The notes beneath the pieces were generated by a model, which saw nothing but the letters and a program-made list of their open reading frames with translations, ran no database searches and was not told where the DNA came from. From assembly GCA_947462335.1 (NCBI GenBank), contig OX381717.1, positions 47,349,523 through 47,413,522 of the forward strand: a stretch of DNA of 64,000 bases, in the 5' to 3' direction. Positions 20,406-32,115 of the stretch are shown here, piece by piece. Numbering within the stretch: the first letter of the stretch is position 1; every line of letters starts with the position of its first letter. The translations under genes and the position numbers were made by a program. This DNA is from Harmothoe impar (lineage: Eukaryota > Annelida > Polychaeta > Phyllodocida > Polynoidae).

Positions 20406-20873
20406 GCATTATAAAATGGTTAGTTCTCATGTCCAATGGAAATTACATTGCTGTTTGGTAAGGCTTGACTTACAGGAAGGGACAAACCTAAAAGGGTCAC
20501 TCTCCCAAACAGCGAAGGCTTGCAACAAAATTTGATCTTTCCTGGCTTTACTCCCACGGAATTGCCAAATATTGCATGTCGCTAGAAATCATATTCATAT
20601 TTGTGGATTGAATGAAAACTATTTTCAAAAGGGGCGATTGAGTAGGAAATATTTAGTTTTTGTGGCCATGCTACTTGACAGTATTGGTGTGTCTAGCCAT
20701 TATGGGAATATTAATACATGTTTGGTAAAATAAAGGTTTACTAATGCACTGTGCTTTTGGGGTCTACATGACATTGCTTTCAAAGAAAACATGTGCACCC
20801 GATAATGTATACTTAACTAGTGTTTTCCGTAATTATAGGGGACTGCCCACTGTTCCAATCGTTTCAAGGTCCA

Positions 20874-21122
20874 AAGGAATTAAGCAAAGTGCTTTAATGT
20901 ATATATGGCGCCCTTTCTCGTCATGATGCATGAGAGCATCCATGGCGGGTGCCCTGCAAGGGTTGCATCCAAGCATCATGCCGAGCTCATAGGATTGATC
21001 CACTCCTGAAGGCTTGACCAGTACTGGTTAGCTACACAGCAGGGCTGCATTCATGCATCTTGAATTCGCAATGAAGGAAGAGTACCGTCAATTAAAGCAC
21101 CGTGCGGTCCTTAAATGGTTAA
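20874..21122. repeat. TTAA-MITE (family P) copy, right TTAA kept
   Basis: Both hairpins visible. The right end reads GTGCGGTCCTTAAATGGTTA with TTAA at 21119-21122. Confidence 0.82.
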
Positions 21123-21236
21123 TGGATACCAAATAGCTAACAAGGCTAAGGTCGATGGCAATTTAAATCTCTTTCTGTCATCCAGCGTTATATTATGTAG
21201 AACATACATCCCTGCTGCTAATATGTCCTGTTTTAG

Positions 21237-21344
21237 GGTGGTAGCAAATCCAGTATTATTCTAGATCTCAGTGGTCATGTATTCTCAACTTTTGGGCAAA
21301 AGCCAGCTGCATTGGTATTGCTGATCAAGAGGAAGTTCTTTTAG
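21237..21344 (+). CDS. candidate terminal coding exon
   Basis: Strong acceptor (CTGCTAATATGTCCTGTTTTAG ends at 21236). Only frame 1 is open, for 35 codons to TAG at 21342. It reads GGSKSSIILDLSGHVFSTFG, then QKPAALVLLIKRKFF. Alternating hydrophobic residues suggest a beta-rich C-terminus with a basic end. Family not recognised. Phase 0 at entry, which would accept the phase-0 donor of the 18419 candidate, but that link is untested. Confidence 0.38.
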   Translation, partial: GGSKSSIILDLSGHVFSTFGQKPAALVLLIKRKFF

Positions 21345-21534
21345 CGGTCCGTAGAATAATATAGAGGTCTCCCACAATAAATTGCTCGATCATTTTGAAG
21401 GATTATACCTCCAAAATAGTCGAACCTATTCCGATATTCTCTGATGAAAACGGAAAAGATTTCTTGTGCCACCAGTGTCAATTAACCCCTTTGTGATGAT
21501 AGATGAAATACCCAGAGTATATAGACAAATGCCA

Positions 21535-21775
21535 ACGCCCATTGATACCATCTCTGTTGTATTTCACGAGTGGGGGCTGGGGCCATATCCCACGAAGCCG
21601 CAGGCTGAGTGGGATATGCCCCAGCCTCCACGAGTGAAATACATCAGAGATGGTATCAATGTAGTTGGCATTTGTGTTTATTTTTTATTTGAAGCTATTT
21701 GATGAAGAAAAACTATCTTTTCCTAGCCCATTGAATACGGCCACATTGTATTCAATGGGACGCATTGAATACGGC
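21535..21775. mobile_element. hairpin MITE family H, copy 1
   Basis: A near-perfect hairpin (21535-21676) has arms ACAAATGCCAAC, GATACCATCTCTG and GTATTTCACGAGTGG and their inverses, closing at GCCGCAGGCTGAG. A tail follows with a second small palindrome (CCATTGAATACGGCC with TATTCAATGGG). Copy 2 is at 56199. Confidence 0.88.
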
Positions 21776-22160
21776 CCTTCAGTGCTAAAGCATAGGAAAT
21801 CTTGTATTTCAAAAAAATAAGGTCTGAATCCTCTGCGTCTATGGGAAGCTGGATAGGGCATATTGCAAGCTAGGGTTCAATCGAGGCGGTGGTAAGGTTA
21901 TATTATTGTTTCCAATAAGAGGCAATATGGGATGGGATATAAGAGGAGGGCACGGAATTGGGTGGGAAATGGCATGCCTGCTCTGTGCCTGATAGAATAT
22001 GGGTCCAACTGGATGGGTGGATAGATGAATGGACGGACGGTGTAGGATCGTGGGTGGGTACTACAAGAGCCCTATGGTTGCCTTTTATTAAAAAAAAACA
22101 TTAAAATAAATATTAATAGCTTTCCTATCATCTATGTGTCCGTCTATTTTCAACAGGAGT

Positions 22161-22362
22161 TTAACCCTTTAAGGACCGCATGTCTTCACAAGAAGAGTAA
22201 CTCACGGGGGACGCATTGATGCATCATGACAAACCTTCAGGAGTGTCTCAAGCCCGTAGGGTCGGCACAATGCTCCAATGCATCACTGGCAAGTTTTTCG
22301 CCAGGGCTGCATTCATGCATCAGGGCGACCAAGGGATCATAATGCCGTTCTTAAAGAATTAA
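22161..22362. repeat. TTAA-MITE (family P), both TTAA ends
   Basis: TTAACCCTTTAAGGACCGCA at the left (TTAA 22161-22164), TTAA at 22359-22362 at the right. Internally shortened: the first hairpin has only one arm. Confidence 0.88.
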
Positions 22363-22745
22363 ATGACTTTTTTGGTGGGGGTATCAAGACTAAAATAGTG
22401 TGAATATGCCATGAAAAAAGTGGTACTCCCAACAGGAAAAGAATAACAACTGCATAAGTGATTATTCCATCGAACGCTTTCATGGCTGGACAGACGTACG
22501 TCCATAAGATTTGCATAACCGCGAGGCACCAACGGGTCAACACGGGAGAGGCACAGGTCATAATGGGACATTGATCAAAGGTTATTCAGGAGGTGAGATG
22601 AATAGTGGGCTTTTTTTTAAATCGGTTTTTATTTCTGACAAAAAAGGGAAAGCTTGTTAGACTTCAAGTGTCAGCGTAGTATCACTGTAGAATTCATTCA
22701 AAAACGTTTATAGGTTATCCAACTGTACAGTTATCCGGATCCAGT

Positions 22746-22868
22746 TACACACACAGAAAAGTGAGAGTCATTGTCGCTAAAACTACCCTCACCTGAGGGT
22801 CATGCACTGCCTGACTCTCAGGTGAGGGTAGTTTTAGCGACAACGACTCTCACTTTTCTGAGGGTGTA
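22746..22868. mobile_element. palindromic MITE family M, 123 bp
   Basis: Left TACACACACAGAAAAGTGAG, right CTCACTTTTCTGAGGGTGTA. Inner arms AAACTACCCTCACCTGAGGG and CTCAGGTGAGGGTAGTTTTA. The length equals the copy at 36893. Confidence 0.9.
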
Positions 22869-22969
22869 TAGGAATGTCTCTCTGTCCGACACATACACAT
22901 AGGGTAGTATAATATTATCATGTTGCACGTCTACCAGAAACTACAAAGATAACTGATAGCTCGACGCTG

Positions 22970-23405
22970 CCCATTGCAGCCCATTGGAGACCTTTTGGAT
23001 GACCTTTTTGTTAAATATTTAATAATAGTGCACAATAGATAGTGTTTGCGTTACGGGCCCCGGTCGAGAACTTTCTACAGGGCACATAACATAGGGTTGC
23101 TTATAGAGGGACCAATGCAGGAGAGACCTGGGGTGATCATTTTGTTTAATACATGTAGTGCAAGTTAGATAGGATTCATGTAACAGAGCCCAGTTGGAGA
23201 CATATGAGGGTGACCCTTTTGTTTAATTTCTATAGTACACATTATGTACATATATATGGTTTGTGTGACAGAGCCCAGTGAAGACCGTTTGGGTGGTCCT
23301 TCTTTTACCTCTAGTACAGGTTTTGAGGGTTTGCGTAACGGGTCCCGGCAGAGACCTTTGAGGGGTGATCCTTTTGTTTAATATCCATAGTGCACGTTAT
23401 TTCAG
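22970..23405. repeat. degenerate tandem repeat, unit about 75-90 bp
   Basis: Five to six diverged units built on GTTTGCGTAACGGG, CCCAGTGGAGACC, GGGTGATCCTTTTGTTTAAT and ATAGTGCACATTAT. Confidence 0.82.
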
Positions 23406-24605
23406 GTTGAGTGGAGCACAGACCACCAGAAGGTCGTGTATAAGGACACCTCCCTGGGTAGGGCCAACCCCTGCCAAAGTACAAAAACTGAACTTTGGAG
23501 AAATATGAGGTGAACGCAGTACAAATCTCATCTTTGAAGAACATAGGGCGAGGGGATGGGAATGGAGGTTGGGGTGATAGGGATGGGGGAAGGGGCGGGG
23601 GTGGAGAGTCAAAAGGTATTGGGTCTAATCGGACCACCCAATTTATTTATATCAAGCATGACCTTCACCGAAAGAAAAAAACTGGCTTTAGTGTTTTTCT
23701 ATAGTGGGAGAGACCACACTGCAAAGGGTTGGTGGCTCAACTCCTAGTCGGGGTCAGGCCCTATGAAGTATGATGATCATAACGACCCTCCCTGGTGTCG
23801 ATCTTCTTAGCGCTAGTCAGTTATAGGACATCGCTGCTGCTAAAATAATGATACCTCAGATAATAATAAAAAGTTCAATCTCTACATATCTATGACCAGT
23901 CCTCTTGTTGAAGTGTTCAGGTGACATTTCAAGCTATTAAAGTCACGTTCTCCCCTCCAACATTGACATGTGCCACGGCGAAACATTGGGCAGATCAGTC
24001 ATCGGATAAAATAGACCTAGTCATTATTCAGCTACTTTTTTGTAACAAGTCAGATTTTTTCAGTTTTTTTGCGATAATTATACAGGGCATGAAGAAATCT
24101 GTGAAACCCAACCCAAACCCGGATATTACAGGCACTGTTGTAGTATACTAAGACTAGTAGTAGATCCATTACCATGTACGTGCTGATGGTTATAAAGGGC
24201 AGGGATTGGGTCTTTAGAACTACTGATCAGACCCCAGTGGGTTAGTGTGCACACTACTGGTAGGGGAGAGGGAAGCTATGTGTTAATGGGGGGTGAGCCC
24301 ATCGAGCCATTAGGCCTATAGAGCCCCATTACCAATAAAGGATGTTTTGAGGCTATACCGCATCTGCCATGATAAGTAACCTCCTCCAACCCCAATACGG
24401 TCCTAGCCCCCTCCCCTCTCCCTTCCCGGGGCTGGGGGTGGGGGTAAAGAAAGTAAGAAATTACACTAAGCTTGATAAGTACTTGACATTATAATAATAG
24501 AAAGGATAAATCTCACCCTTGAGATAATGTCAATTGTCATGCAGTCAGAGCTCCTTCCACCCACCTATGCATTAAGTAAGATATGTATAATGTGTTCCTA
24601 GTACG
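23406..24605. other. stretch without a supported gene
   Basis: Holds a G-rich plus-strand segment (23540-23600), long non-repetitive AT-rich DNA and a GGGGCTGGGGGTGGGGGTAA tract near 24430. No splice-bounded frame convinced me. Confidence 0.4.
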
Positions 24606-24608
24606 TAC

Positions 24609-24663
24609 CAAGGACTGGACCATTGAAGACCCATTCTGGCCTGGTGCCCATCTCCCTCCCACA
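24609..24663 (-). CDS. tentative small internal exon
   Basis: Minus-strand acceptor CATATTCACACAG and donor CTTG followed by GTACGTA. 55 bp, frame open: CGREMGTRPEWVFNGPVL. Phase 0 in and 1 out. Entry phase would accept the SLC10-like donor at 28698, but the peptide does not look like the expected SLC10 third membrane region, so I do not link them. Confidence 0.25.
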
Positions 24664-24711
24664 CTGTGTGAATATGATAATATAATGCCACGTTTCTCAG
24701 GTGGAGGCCAA

Positions 24712-24780
24712 CATTGATCTTTTCTTTGGAAGCATTGAGTGCATTTGTATCATTAAGATTGATATCTGAGGCACTGCTGT
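24712..24780 (+). CDS. tentative acceptor-led ORF
   Basis: Acceptor ATGCCACGTTTCTCAG, then 22 codons (VEANIDLFFGSIECICIIKI) to TGA. Short, and on the opposite strand to the neighbouring exon candidate; at most one is likely real. Confidence 0.2.
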
Positions 24781-24814
24781 GTGGGTGTAGTAACTTTAAA
24801 TCTTTAACAGCTGT

Positions 24815-25054
24815 TTAAAGGTGGCATGATGCAGCAAGGTGTCATACTCATTTGTCATTGAAATGCATAAAACAGTGCCAGTGAGTAAACCATTGACTCT
24901 GCATCGGTGCATCATGCGGACTCCCTTGGTGGTGTATCAACCCCATACAGTTGGCATGATACATAAAAGCAGCGCTGATGCGTTACCCACCAGTTCTGCA
25001 TGCGTGCTCCATACCGGGTATAAATTTAGCACAAAGCTGCCCTTAAAGGGTTAA
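24815..25054. repeat. TTAA-MITE (family P), both TTAA ends
   Basis: TTTAAAGGTGGCATGATGCA at the left and GCTGCCCTTAAAGGGTTAA at the right (TTAA 25051-25054). Confidence 0.85.
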
Positions 25055-25157
25055 AGTTATGGCAGTGGGCGTTTCAATATTTATAGCCTACAAAATAAAG
25101 ATTATGGATCCATCCATATTAAACTAGTTCACTATATGTATCTCTCTCAAATCTAGG

Positions 25158-25401
25158 TGTAACCCAGTGAAGGCTGCATACTGCATTACAACAGATGACT
25201 TTTGTCGTCATGAGCAATACATCCTACCCTGGCGAGACTCATAAAGGCTGCATTCATGCATCATCCAGACCCTTTAGGCATGATGCTTGATTTCAACACT
25301 GGTGAGCTACTCGTCAGGTCTGAATTTATGCATCATGAAGACTAGATGCATAACACAATTATTAACTTAAATCAGTATGTGGTCCTTAAAGGGATAATTA
25401 A
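25158..25401. repeat. TTAA-MITE (family P), near full-length
   Basis: Starts TAACCCAGTGAAGGCTGCAT; hairpin GGCTGCATTCATGCATCATC; ends GGTCCTTAAAGGGATAATTA. It lies 104 bp from the preceding copy in the same orientation. Confidence 0.85.
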
Positions 25402-26103
25402 CTTAGGTGCAGGCAATATCACTGATCCAGATCATGAACGGTTATGAGTGGTTTAGGCAATTTTCCAATATCAGTATTATGACATAGAGTAGGGGATCAT
25501 GCCCGTGGTTGACTTATCGAACTATGATCTTATTAATAACTGTATAGGAAGATTATAAGATTTGATATAGGATCTGAATACATTTATTATAAAACAAGAC
25601 CTAGAATCTGAGTACATTATACAAATATATAATTAGAAATAACAATCTGACTACAAGCAAAAAGCACTGCATAGACTTACCGATTTTAGCAACTTTAAAC
25701 TAAAACTACCGAAGCTTACTGCAAATTTATATGAAATAGCAAATAGAATCTGAATAATGATAGTAACAATATTTGACCAAAATATAAGATAGCAACCGGA
25801 TTCAGACTACACACCTGACATAGGTGCTGGAATCTGGCAACATTGACACATATGATTGGAAAATTATATCATAAGATATATTTCCCAGTGGTAACAAGTA
25901 CGCAGAGGTGACAGTATAGTCATATAACCTGTAGACCAATGCAGCAAGAAAGAGTGACTTTTCAGAAAATTGTTGATCAGGTTTTTGAACATTTCTGAAG
26001 TGTGACTAACAAATCGGGAATATAACCTCAAAGTCCTGCATTTTGAAATACACCATTTGAAAGATAATTGTCCCATAAATCTCCTGATATGAGAATTTGT
26101 GAC

Positions 26104-26310
26104 CCATCTAGGGAAAAAAACCTTCAGGCGGGATTTTTAGCTCTGCCTGCGGCCACCAGGAGGCACCATAGCTGCAAAAGAGTGTTAAATACATGAAAAA
26201 AGTTCTAAAACCAGTTTTTATGTAGAATGCAATGATCTTTATGAAATAATTCCATCTTTGATGCAAACATTCTATATTTGGAATGCAAAAAGAACGTTTT
26301 TGTGAAGAAT
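26104..26310 (+). repeat. dispersed repeat family R, forward copy (left arm of inverted pair)
   Basis: Diverged relative of 6190-6428 with GGCGGGATTTTTAGC, GCGGCCACCAGGAGG, TTTATGTAGAATGCAATG and TATTTGGAATGCAAAAAGAA. Confidence 0.85.
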
Positions 26311-26699
26311 TAGCACATAATTGTGGACAGTCGAGGGAAAAGGGTCCTCCAAGGTAAAAACTCAATAATAAAATTGATGCCACCAGCTTTCCATTGATAT
26401 CTTTTATTATCAGGTACCACTTCTAGTTTTTGAGTACTGGCTCTTTGAAGATGTGTGGTCACTGTCCAATCTTAAATGCCGATTAGCTCTATCTTACTTT
26501 GTTTTAGAGATATTCTTATCTAATTAGCATAATTATGCTAATTACCAAATATCCAAACTTTTTCAAACATTTGGTCACAGCTTTTGATCTAAAAATGGTA
26601 TTTAGGTTCCGTTTCCAGCATAGAAATCGTTTGCGTGCGTTCTATCAATCAATTCTTAAAATTTTACAATTTAGAATGAAAATCATGTTTCCATGGCAA

Positions 26700-26937
26700 C
26701 CAACATGTGCAAAAACAACAATTTATGCCCAAAAACGCTATTTACTATTCCAAATATGGAATGTTTTCACCAAAGATGGAACTTTCTAACATGGCCTATC
26801 ATATTCTACATAAAAAAGTAGTTTAAATAAGTTTTTGCTATATTTTGGTCCTTTCTGGCTATATGGGGCCCCCTGGTGGCTAAAGTTGGTACTAAAAATC
26901 CCGCACGGAGGTCCCTTTTCCCTTGTTGATCCACATA
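26700..26937 (-). repeat. dispersed repeat family R, reverse copy (right arm)
   Basis: Inverse of the 6190 copy: CCAAATATGGAATGTTTTCA, CCCCCTGGTGGCTAAAGTTG, CCCGCACGGAGG, CCCTTGTTGATC. With 26104 it forms an imperfect 830-bp palindrome around a GCTAATTAGCATAATTATGC-like AT core. Confidence 0.88.
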
Positions 26938-27519
26938 TGATACTTTCTGGTTGCCATGGAAACCATCCCAAAAGCCTAAATTGGAGGTAATAATCCAGAT
27001 TTCTTGAAAAATCCCATCAGTTACCCAAAACTGAAAACATAACGCAAAAATTCCTTCTAGTACCAAGTTTAGACTCATAAATCCAATTTTATTTGGTTAT
27101 TTTAATATAAAACTGATTTTTCATAATTATCATCATTTACAATGGGATACAATGCAATTAGAGCTTATTTACCATTTTCAATTAGTGATATACTTGTACT
27201 AATGTTTGAAAAGCAACTCCCACAAAACTATCAGGATTTTTTTAGCTCATGATATCTCATTTTAAAGATTATGACACCAATTTTAATTACTATTTTCCCC
27301 CCTGGAGGGGTGATTTCCCTCACCTGGTCACATTTCACAAACATAGCCAAGTACAAACAACTTTATGATGATTCTACTAAAACCAACATAAACACAACTT
27401 TATCATGAAAAAGACACCCTTTCTTGCTGCATTAGTCTATAGTGGCGTCTCCAGATGAAGAAATAACTTCTCTCATGAAACTTGCCAACCCCTACATGTG
27501 AGATACAGTTTGGGCTAAT

Positions 27520-27655
27520 CTCCAAGACGGAAGAGGAGATATGGGAGAGAGCAAGAAAACACTCCTCCTGTGTTGTCTACTGCCAGATCTAAGTCCTCCT
27601 CCAGGTTTGACAGATGACACATATACACCCAGGTTGCCAGTTCTACAGTGCTAAG
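27520..27655 (-). CDS. tentative coding segment, two open frames
   Basis: On the minus strand after TTAGCACTGTAG two frames are open. One has TWVYMCHLSNLEEDLDLAVD then NTGGVFSCSLPYLLFRLG; the other has TGNLGVYVSSVKPGGGLRSG. Each reads like protein, so one may be a real 3' exon, but I cannot choose. Composition is CTCC-rich like the SLC10-like exon 1 kb away. Confidence 0.22.
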
Positions 27656-27657
27656 TA

Positions 27658-27895
27658 GAATATGAAAGGTTTGAAGTGTAGCATAGTGTCTAGTGCATTA
27701 AGGTTCTTTAATAGGCGAATGCAGCACTGGAGACTCACTGGTACTTCATGTATGTATCATACCGACCCTGCAGGGCTGATACACTCCCAGAGGTTTGGCA
27801 TGATGCACCAATGCAGTACATGGCACTGTGTTATTGCATCATGACAATAAATGAATAGTGGGAATTTAGGCATCATACCATCCTTAATGGTATAA
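27658..27895. repeat. TTAA-MITE (family P) diverged copy
   Basis: Shows AGCATAGTGTCTAGTGCATT, GGCATGATGCACCAATGCAG and the degraded right arm CATACCATCCTTAATGG. Confidence 0.72.
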
Positions 27896-28690
27896 CCATG
27901 AGCTGCACAGATAAACTGATAACCTGTCACCATCATTCTGGATACTAGCACTATTAAGGCTAAATTGGGTCTGGACTGGAAAACCTCAGGCGAAGTGAAT
28001 ATTGGGTATGCATTAATTCTCTACCAGGACAGTTTGATTAGACCTTTGTTTACTCCCCTAATATCCTGTCATAATGAAATGAATATCCTCATTAGTATAT
28101 CATAATATTATTAAGTAATATAGACATAGTTCTTATCATGGTTGACCTGTGACGATGTTAATGTTGTGGAAGGCATTTATAAGGATGCCTAATACTTTTA
28201 CATCGTGCAATTTGATTTCTGCAGAGTGAAAAAATATAGTTCAATAAGAATGATGCTCCTGAAACATTCACCTTTTTCCTATAAGCAATTTTATCATGTA
28301 CAAAACGGGATAAAAATGATATCACTGAAATAGGAAATAGGACAGTTGAAAACTGCACTTTTTGGGTTGTGACCTGTAGGAAAAAAAACATCATTCGGAA
28401 AGAGATACAGCATGCTCTTTCACTCATCCTCCCCGAGTGTCGTTCTTTTGCAATGTTGATCCATCTGGGTATTGTTGGGCTATATTGATAACCACACGCA
28501 TGGGGCGGACTTATAGATGTATTTTTCTAAACATCAGTTACCTAGCAGATAGTACCCTACATATCAGATGTATACATACATGGATACCCTGAAACTTATA
28601 TGATATAAAACACAAGAAACTCTAAAGAAAAACATCCCCCTAGAAAGGTATGAATTAAAAAAAAAATTATATTTAAAAAAAAAAAAACTC

Positions 28691-28699
28691 TTACTCACC
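28691..28699 (-). other. splice donor of the SLC10-like exon
   Basis: CGGTGAGTAA on the minus strand. The codon before it completes the Ala of FGIIPA. The following intron starts with long T-runs on the minus strand (A-runs on plus). I could not find the next SLC10 exon in the 28 kb downstream. Confidence 0.8.
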
Positions 28700-31600
28700 G
28701 CGGGTATGATGCCAAAGCGGCAGATCATGTTGAGGCTGATTGCGACTGGGTTCTTCAGCAGATGCATCATGAGTTCCCCGTCTACTTGGCCTCCGATACC
28801 CACCATGTTGGCTGCGGTAAGCACCAACACAATGAGACTCAGGTAAAAGGCTGCCTCCTCCCCCTCCCCCTTCACCACCTTCACTTCAAACTCCTCCATA
28901 AGCATCCATGTGGCACCGCTGTGGTTCCAGGTGAGCGACTCAATATCCGCGAGGTCCACGGGGAAGTGGCCGTGCGTCACCGGGCCCGGAGAGAGGAGCA
29001 AGGCAGAGGAAGGCCGTATCACATCATCGGCGATCTTATTGCGGTCTTCCTCGGTGTCCTCATCGCTCGACCGGTAAGTCGCATTCTTGTAGACAAGGAA
29101 GCGTATACTGGTTCGTCCAAGGCCAACGCCTCGTACGGTGAGTGGCAGCACCGTTGATAAATTCCCCACGGAGGATAGCTCAACCGGACGAGGATCGACA
29201 ACAGCGGCCACTCCGTTGTCAGAACAACATGGCCACACCCATAACTTCCCTTCCATACGCTGTGCCAGTTCTGGATCTGTCACCGACACGTTTACCACCT
29301 CTGTCACCGTCACCCCCTTAATAACCTCCAGCGGCGTGGGGTCGAAGCCGACGGTAATAAAGGCGTTGACTTTCGGGACGGGCGGACCAAGTTTGATTAC
29401 GACCTCATCAGCTGAGACCTGAACCAGGTTGAATATTGGGCCTCCAGAAACCAGCAGGAGGGCTATGAAGAGGAACTGATGGAGGAACCAGGGTCTAGAA
29501 CATCCTAATGCCCCTGAGCACCTGGAGGATAGAGATATAGAGGACATTAAGGTCATCTTAGAGATGCATGAGCTCTTCTGTAATTCTTTATGTGGACATA
29601 TCACATCAAGTAACCCTTCATCCAAGGATCGGACAGGTGTAACAGTGCTAGAGGCAGTAGGTTTGATATTGTAAGATCCAGATGCACTCCCTACTACTCC
29701 CTCTGTGATGCTACACAATGTGTTTCCCTCCTCTGGTGGACATATCACATCAGAGATCCCATCATCCAGGGATGGGGGAGGCGGCAGTGCAATGGCAGAA
29801 GCAGGATGTAAGACAACAGAATATCCAGGTACATTTTCTACTACAATAGCTACTACTCCACTTTCTATACACCTAGCTGGTGATTCTAATGATGGTGATG
29901 CTGTATTGAAGGATGAGGTGATACTGTTAAATGAGTCCATTCCTCCTTGACACCTACCCTGCTGAGTGAGAAAAGTTTGAGGTGAATCTAATCCCAGGTG
30001 TGATGGAGATTCCATGTCCTGGGATGAGTCCGTGGACAACAATCCAGGGGCCGAATTTGGTGATGAAGCCATCCCCAGGACTTGGGGAGGCTTCCTGCGA
30101 TTTGTAGAGTCTGTTGACAACAAGCCAAGGTCCGAAGTCTGTGATGAATCAAACCCCAGGACTGGGGAAGGATCCATTGCCAACAAGCCACAGTCCTGTG
30201 ACAGGAGTTGGCATGGTGGCTGTTTTGAGGTAGAATAATCATCACCAGTGCTAGACACAGATTCAGATTGTAAGCAGGAATTGCCTATTGTTGAGTCTGA
30301 GGCTTGGTTTGTACATGAACCTATTGCCTTTGAACCAAAAGAAGCATGGCCTTGATTGGAGAGGCATGTGGCGCTTCCAATGCTTGAATTCAGGCAGGGG
30401 TCATTAGATTCAAGATTAGTATCCAAACATGATGAATACCCTTCTTTAGGGCTTTGAGGAAGACTCATATCCAAGCCACAGCCCACTGGGTTCTGTATGT
30501 GGCCAGTGGTTATTGACACAACAGATGACACAACGCCCAAATCCTCTGAGCAGGAGCCCCAGCACCAACAAATATCACCACCACTAACCCCAGGACCCAA
30601 ACCCCCGCCGGGCCCCGTCCCAGTCGCCGTCCCCCAGCAGGTAGCCTGGTCACCTTGCCTATTTGTCTCCAAAGGGTAATTCAGCCGGGTGCAGCTGCAG
30701 CAGCGTTTGCTGGCCAAACAGCTGGGTAAACCAGGGTGCCCCCTAGCAGCCTCCTGGAGAGGCTCCTCCTGGAGAGGCTCCTCCTGGAGAGGCTCCTCCT
30801 GCAGGCAGCGTCCCCTGTACAGCAGCAACCTCCAGGGGGTATATATAAACTGCTGCAGGGTCAGGTGATCACAGATTAAGCTGCCCCTGGAGGAGGGATA
30901 GGCCACAGGAGGCCGCCTGGAGGAAGGTGGTGGCAGTGTCGATGGTGGTGGTGGTGGTGGTGGTGGTGGTGGTGGTGGTGGTGGGCAGGGGGTGGGTAGG
31001 CCAGAGGTGAAGAACTGAGGGATACATAGAGAAGGGAGAGATGCAGGAGGAGAAAGAGGAGATCCTGGGTAAATACAGGAGAGGGGAGCATCATCTGAGC
31101 CTTCCTTCTCCTCCTTCTCCTCATCCTCCAGAGGATTGCTGACACCCTGGAGAAATGATCCTCCCAGGGGCATTCCAGTGGTAGATATGCATTGGGATGG
31201 ATTCATTGGAGGTGGTGGTTCCTCCAGTGTGCTCCATGTGTCTGTTGGTTTGAGGTGTGAGGAGGGTGGGAGACATGTTTCAGACATGGGGCTATTATCT
31301 CCCAATAGATCGCTGCAAGATGTGGCGGTATTAGTATTAACCTGGTGGCTAGAATCCCCAGGAGGACTATCTCCTCCAGGGCATGAGCCGCTGCTGGAGG
31401 GACTGGGAGTGATGGTGATGGTGGTATTACATTCAGGTGGTGGTATGATTACCTCATGGGTGAGCTCCCTTAATGAAATAACCCCACCTGGCTGTGATGA
31501 TACTCTGTGATGTTCTATTATAGAATGCTCTAGCTTGTGGACTAATGGTGGAAGGCGTCCTATATTATACTTCTCATGTTCCAGATTGGCTGTGGAGGTC

Positions 31601-32097
31601 GGGAGGGACTTATGGCTGGGCCTCTCACCCTCTGGAGGAGTGGCTGATTTAAACATGACAGCTGGTGTGTTATGACAGGACCCTGCTGGAGGAGGTGATG
31701 CCTCTGTTGTGGGTGAGGGTACTGGAGGAGGGGGTGTGAGGTGGGGACAGGTGAGGTGGCAAGGTTGGAGGTTAAGGTTAACACTAGACCCTGGAGGACA
31801 GCTCTGGCAGGTAAAAAGGTGCGAGCAGCAAACACCCCTCCTCCATCCCCCAGGTGGATCTCCGTGACAGGTGGGAGGATGCCCCTCCTGGAGGAATCCC
31901 CTTCCTCCAGTACCACCTCCTCTATCAACCCCACCCACCTGATACCCAGTCCCACAGTCCCCCAGCATGCTCAGCGGCCTTAACCTTACCCTTAACTTCC
32001 GCCTGAGGCTACACCTTGTCAGCATCCTCCCACCCCTGACCCCTACCTCTTTTACCTCCTCCTGGGCAGTGCGTAGCCTCCTCCATGGTGGAGCCAT
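28699..32097 (-). CDS. SLC10A3/A5-like transporter, 5' exon with long Ser/Pro-rich N-terminal extension
   Basis: 1133 codons open to a perfect donor (CCCGCG followed by GTGAGTAAG), phase 0, so the rest of the transporter is in later exons. ATG at 32097 has a good context (AACAATGG). Residues 1-847 are Ser/Pro/Cys-rich with a poly-Pro run (about 371-384), a QEEPL tandem (about 430-445), repeated GLLSTDSS units and two SLDDGISDVICP-like units. M848 starts a conventional protein: hydrophobic signal/anchor WFLHQFLFIALLLVSG (870-885), an about 180-residue ectodomain (VNVSVTDPEL, NATY sequons), TM1 (FYLSLIVLVLTAANMVGI) and the start of TM2 ending NPVAISLNMICRFGIIPA, the conserved early SLC10 (bile-acid/sodium symporter) motif. 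Known: SLC10A3/A5 have such ectodomains. Inference: A3/A5 type. Translation might start at M848 instead. Substrate unknown. Confidence 0.8.
30935..30985 (-). repeat. trinucleotide repeat (CCA/CAC) inside the SLC10-like exon
   Basis: About 14 uninterrupted GGT units on the plus strand encode the poly-Pro run in frame; other frames would give poly-His or poly-Thr. Likely length-polymorphic. Confidence 0.9.
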
Positions 32098-32115
32098 TGT
32101 TAATGCTCCAGTGTC

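Noticed and set aside
28762..29157. Plus-strand ORFs antisense to the SLC10-like exon (also 31136-31510 and 31741-31983)
   Set aside because: The minus frame is continuous for 1133 codons and contains the SLC10 motif; these are shadows.
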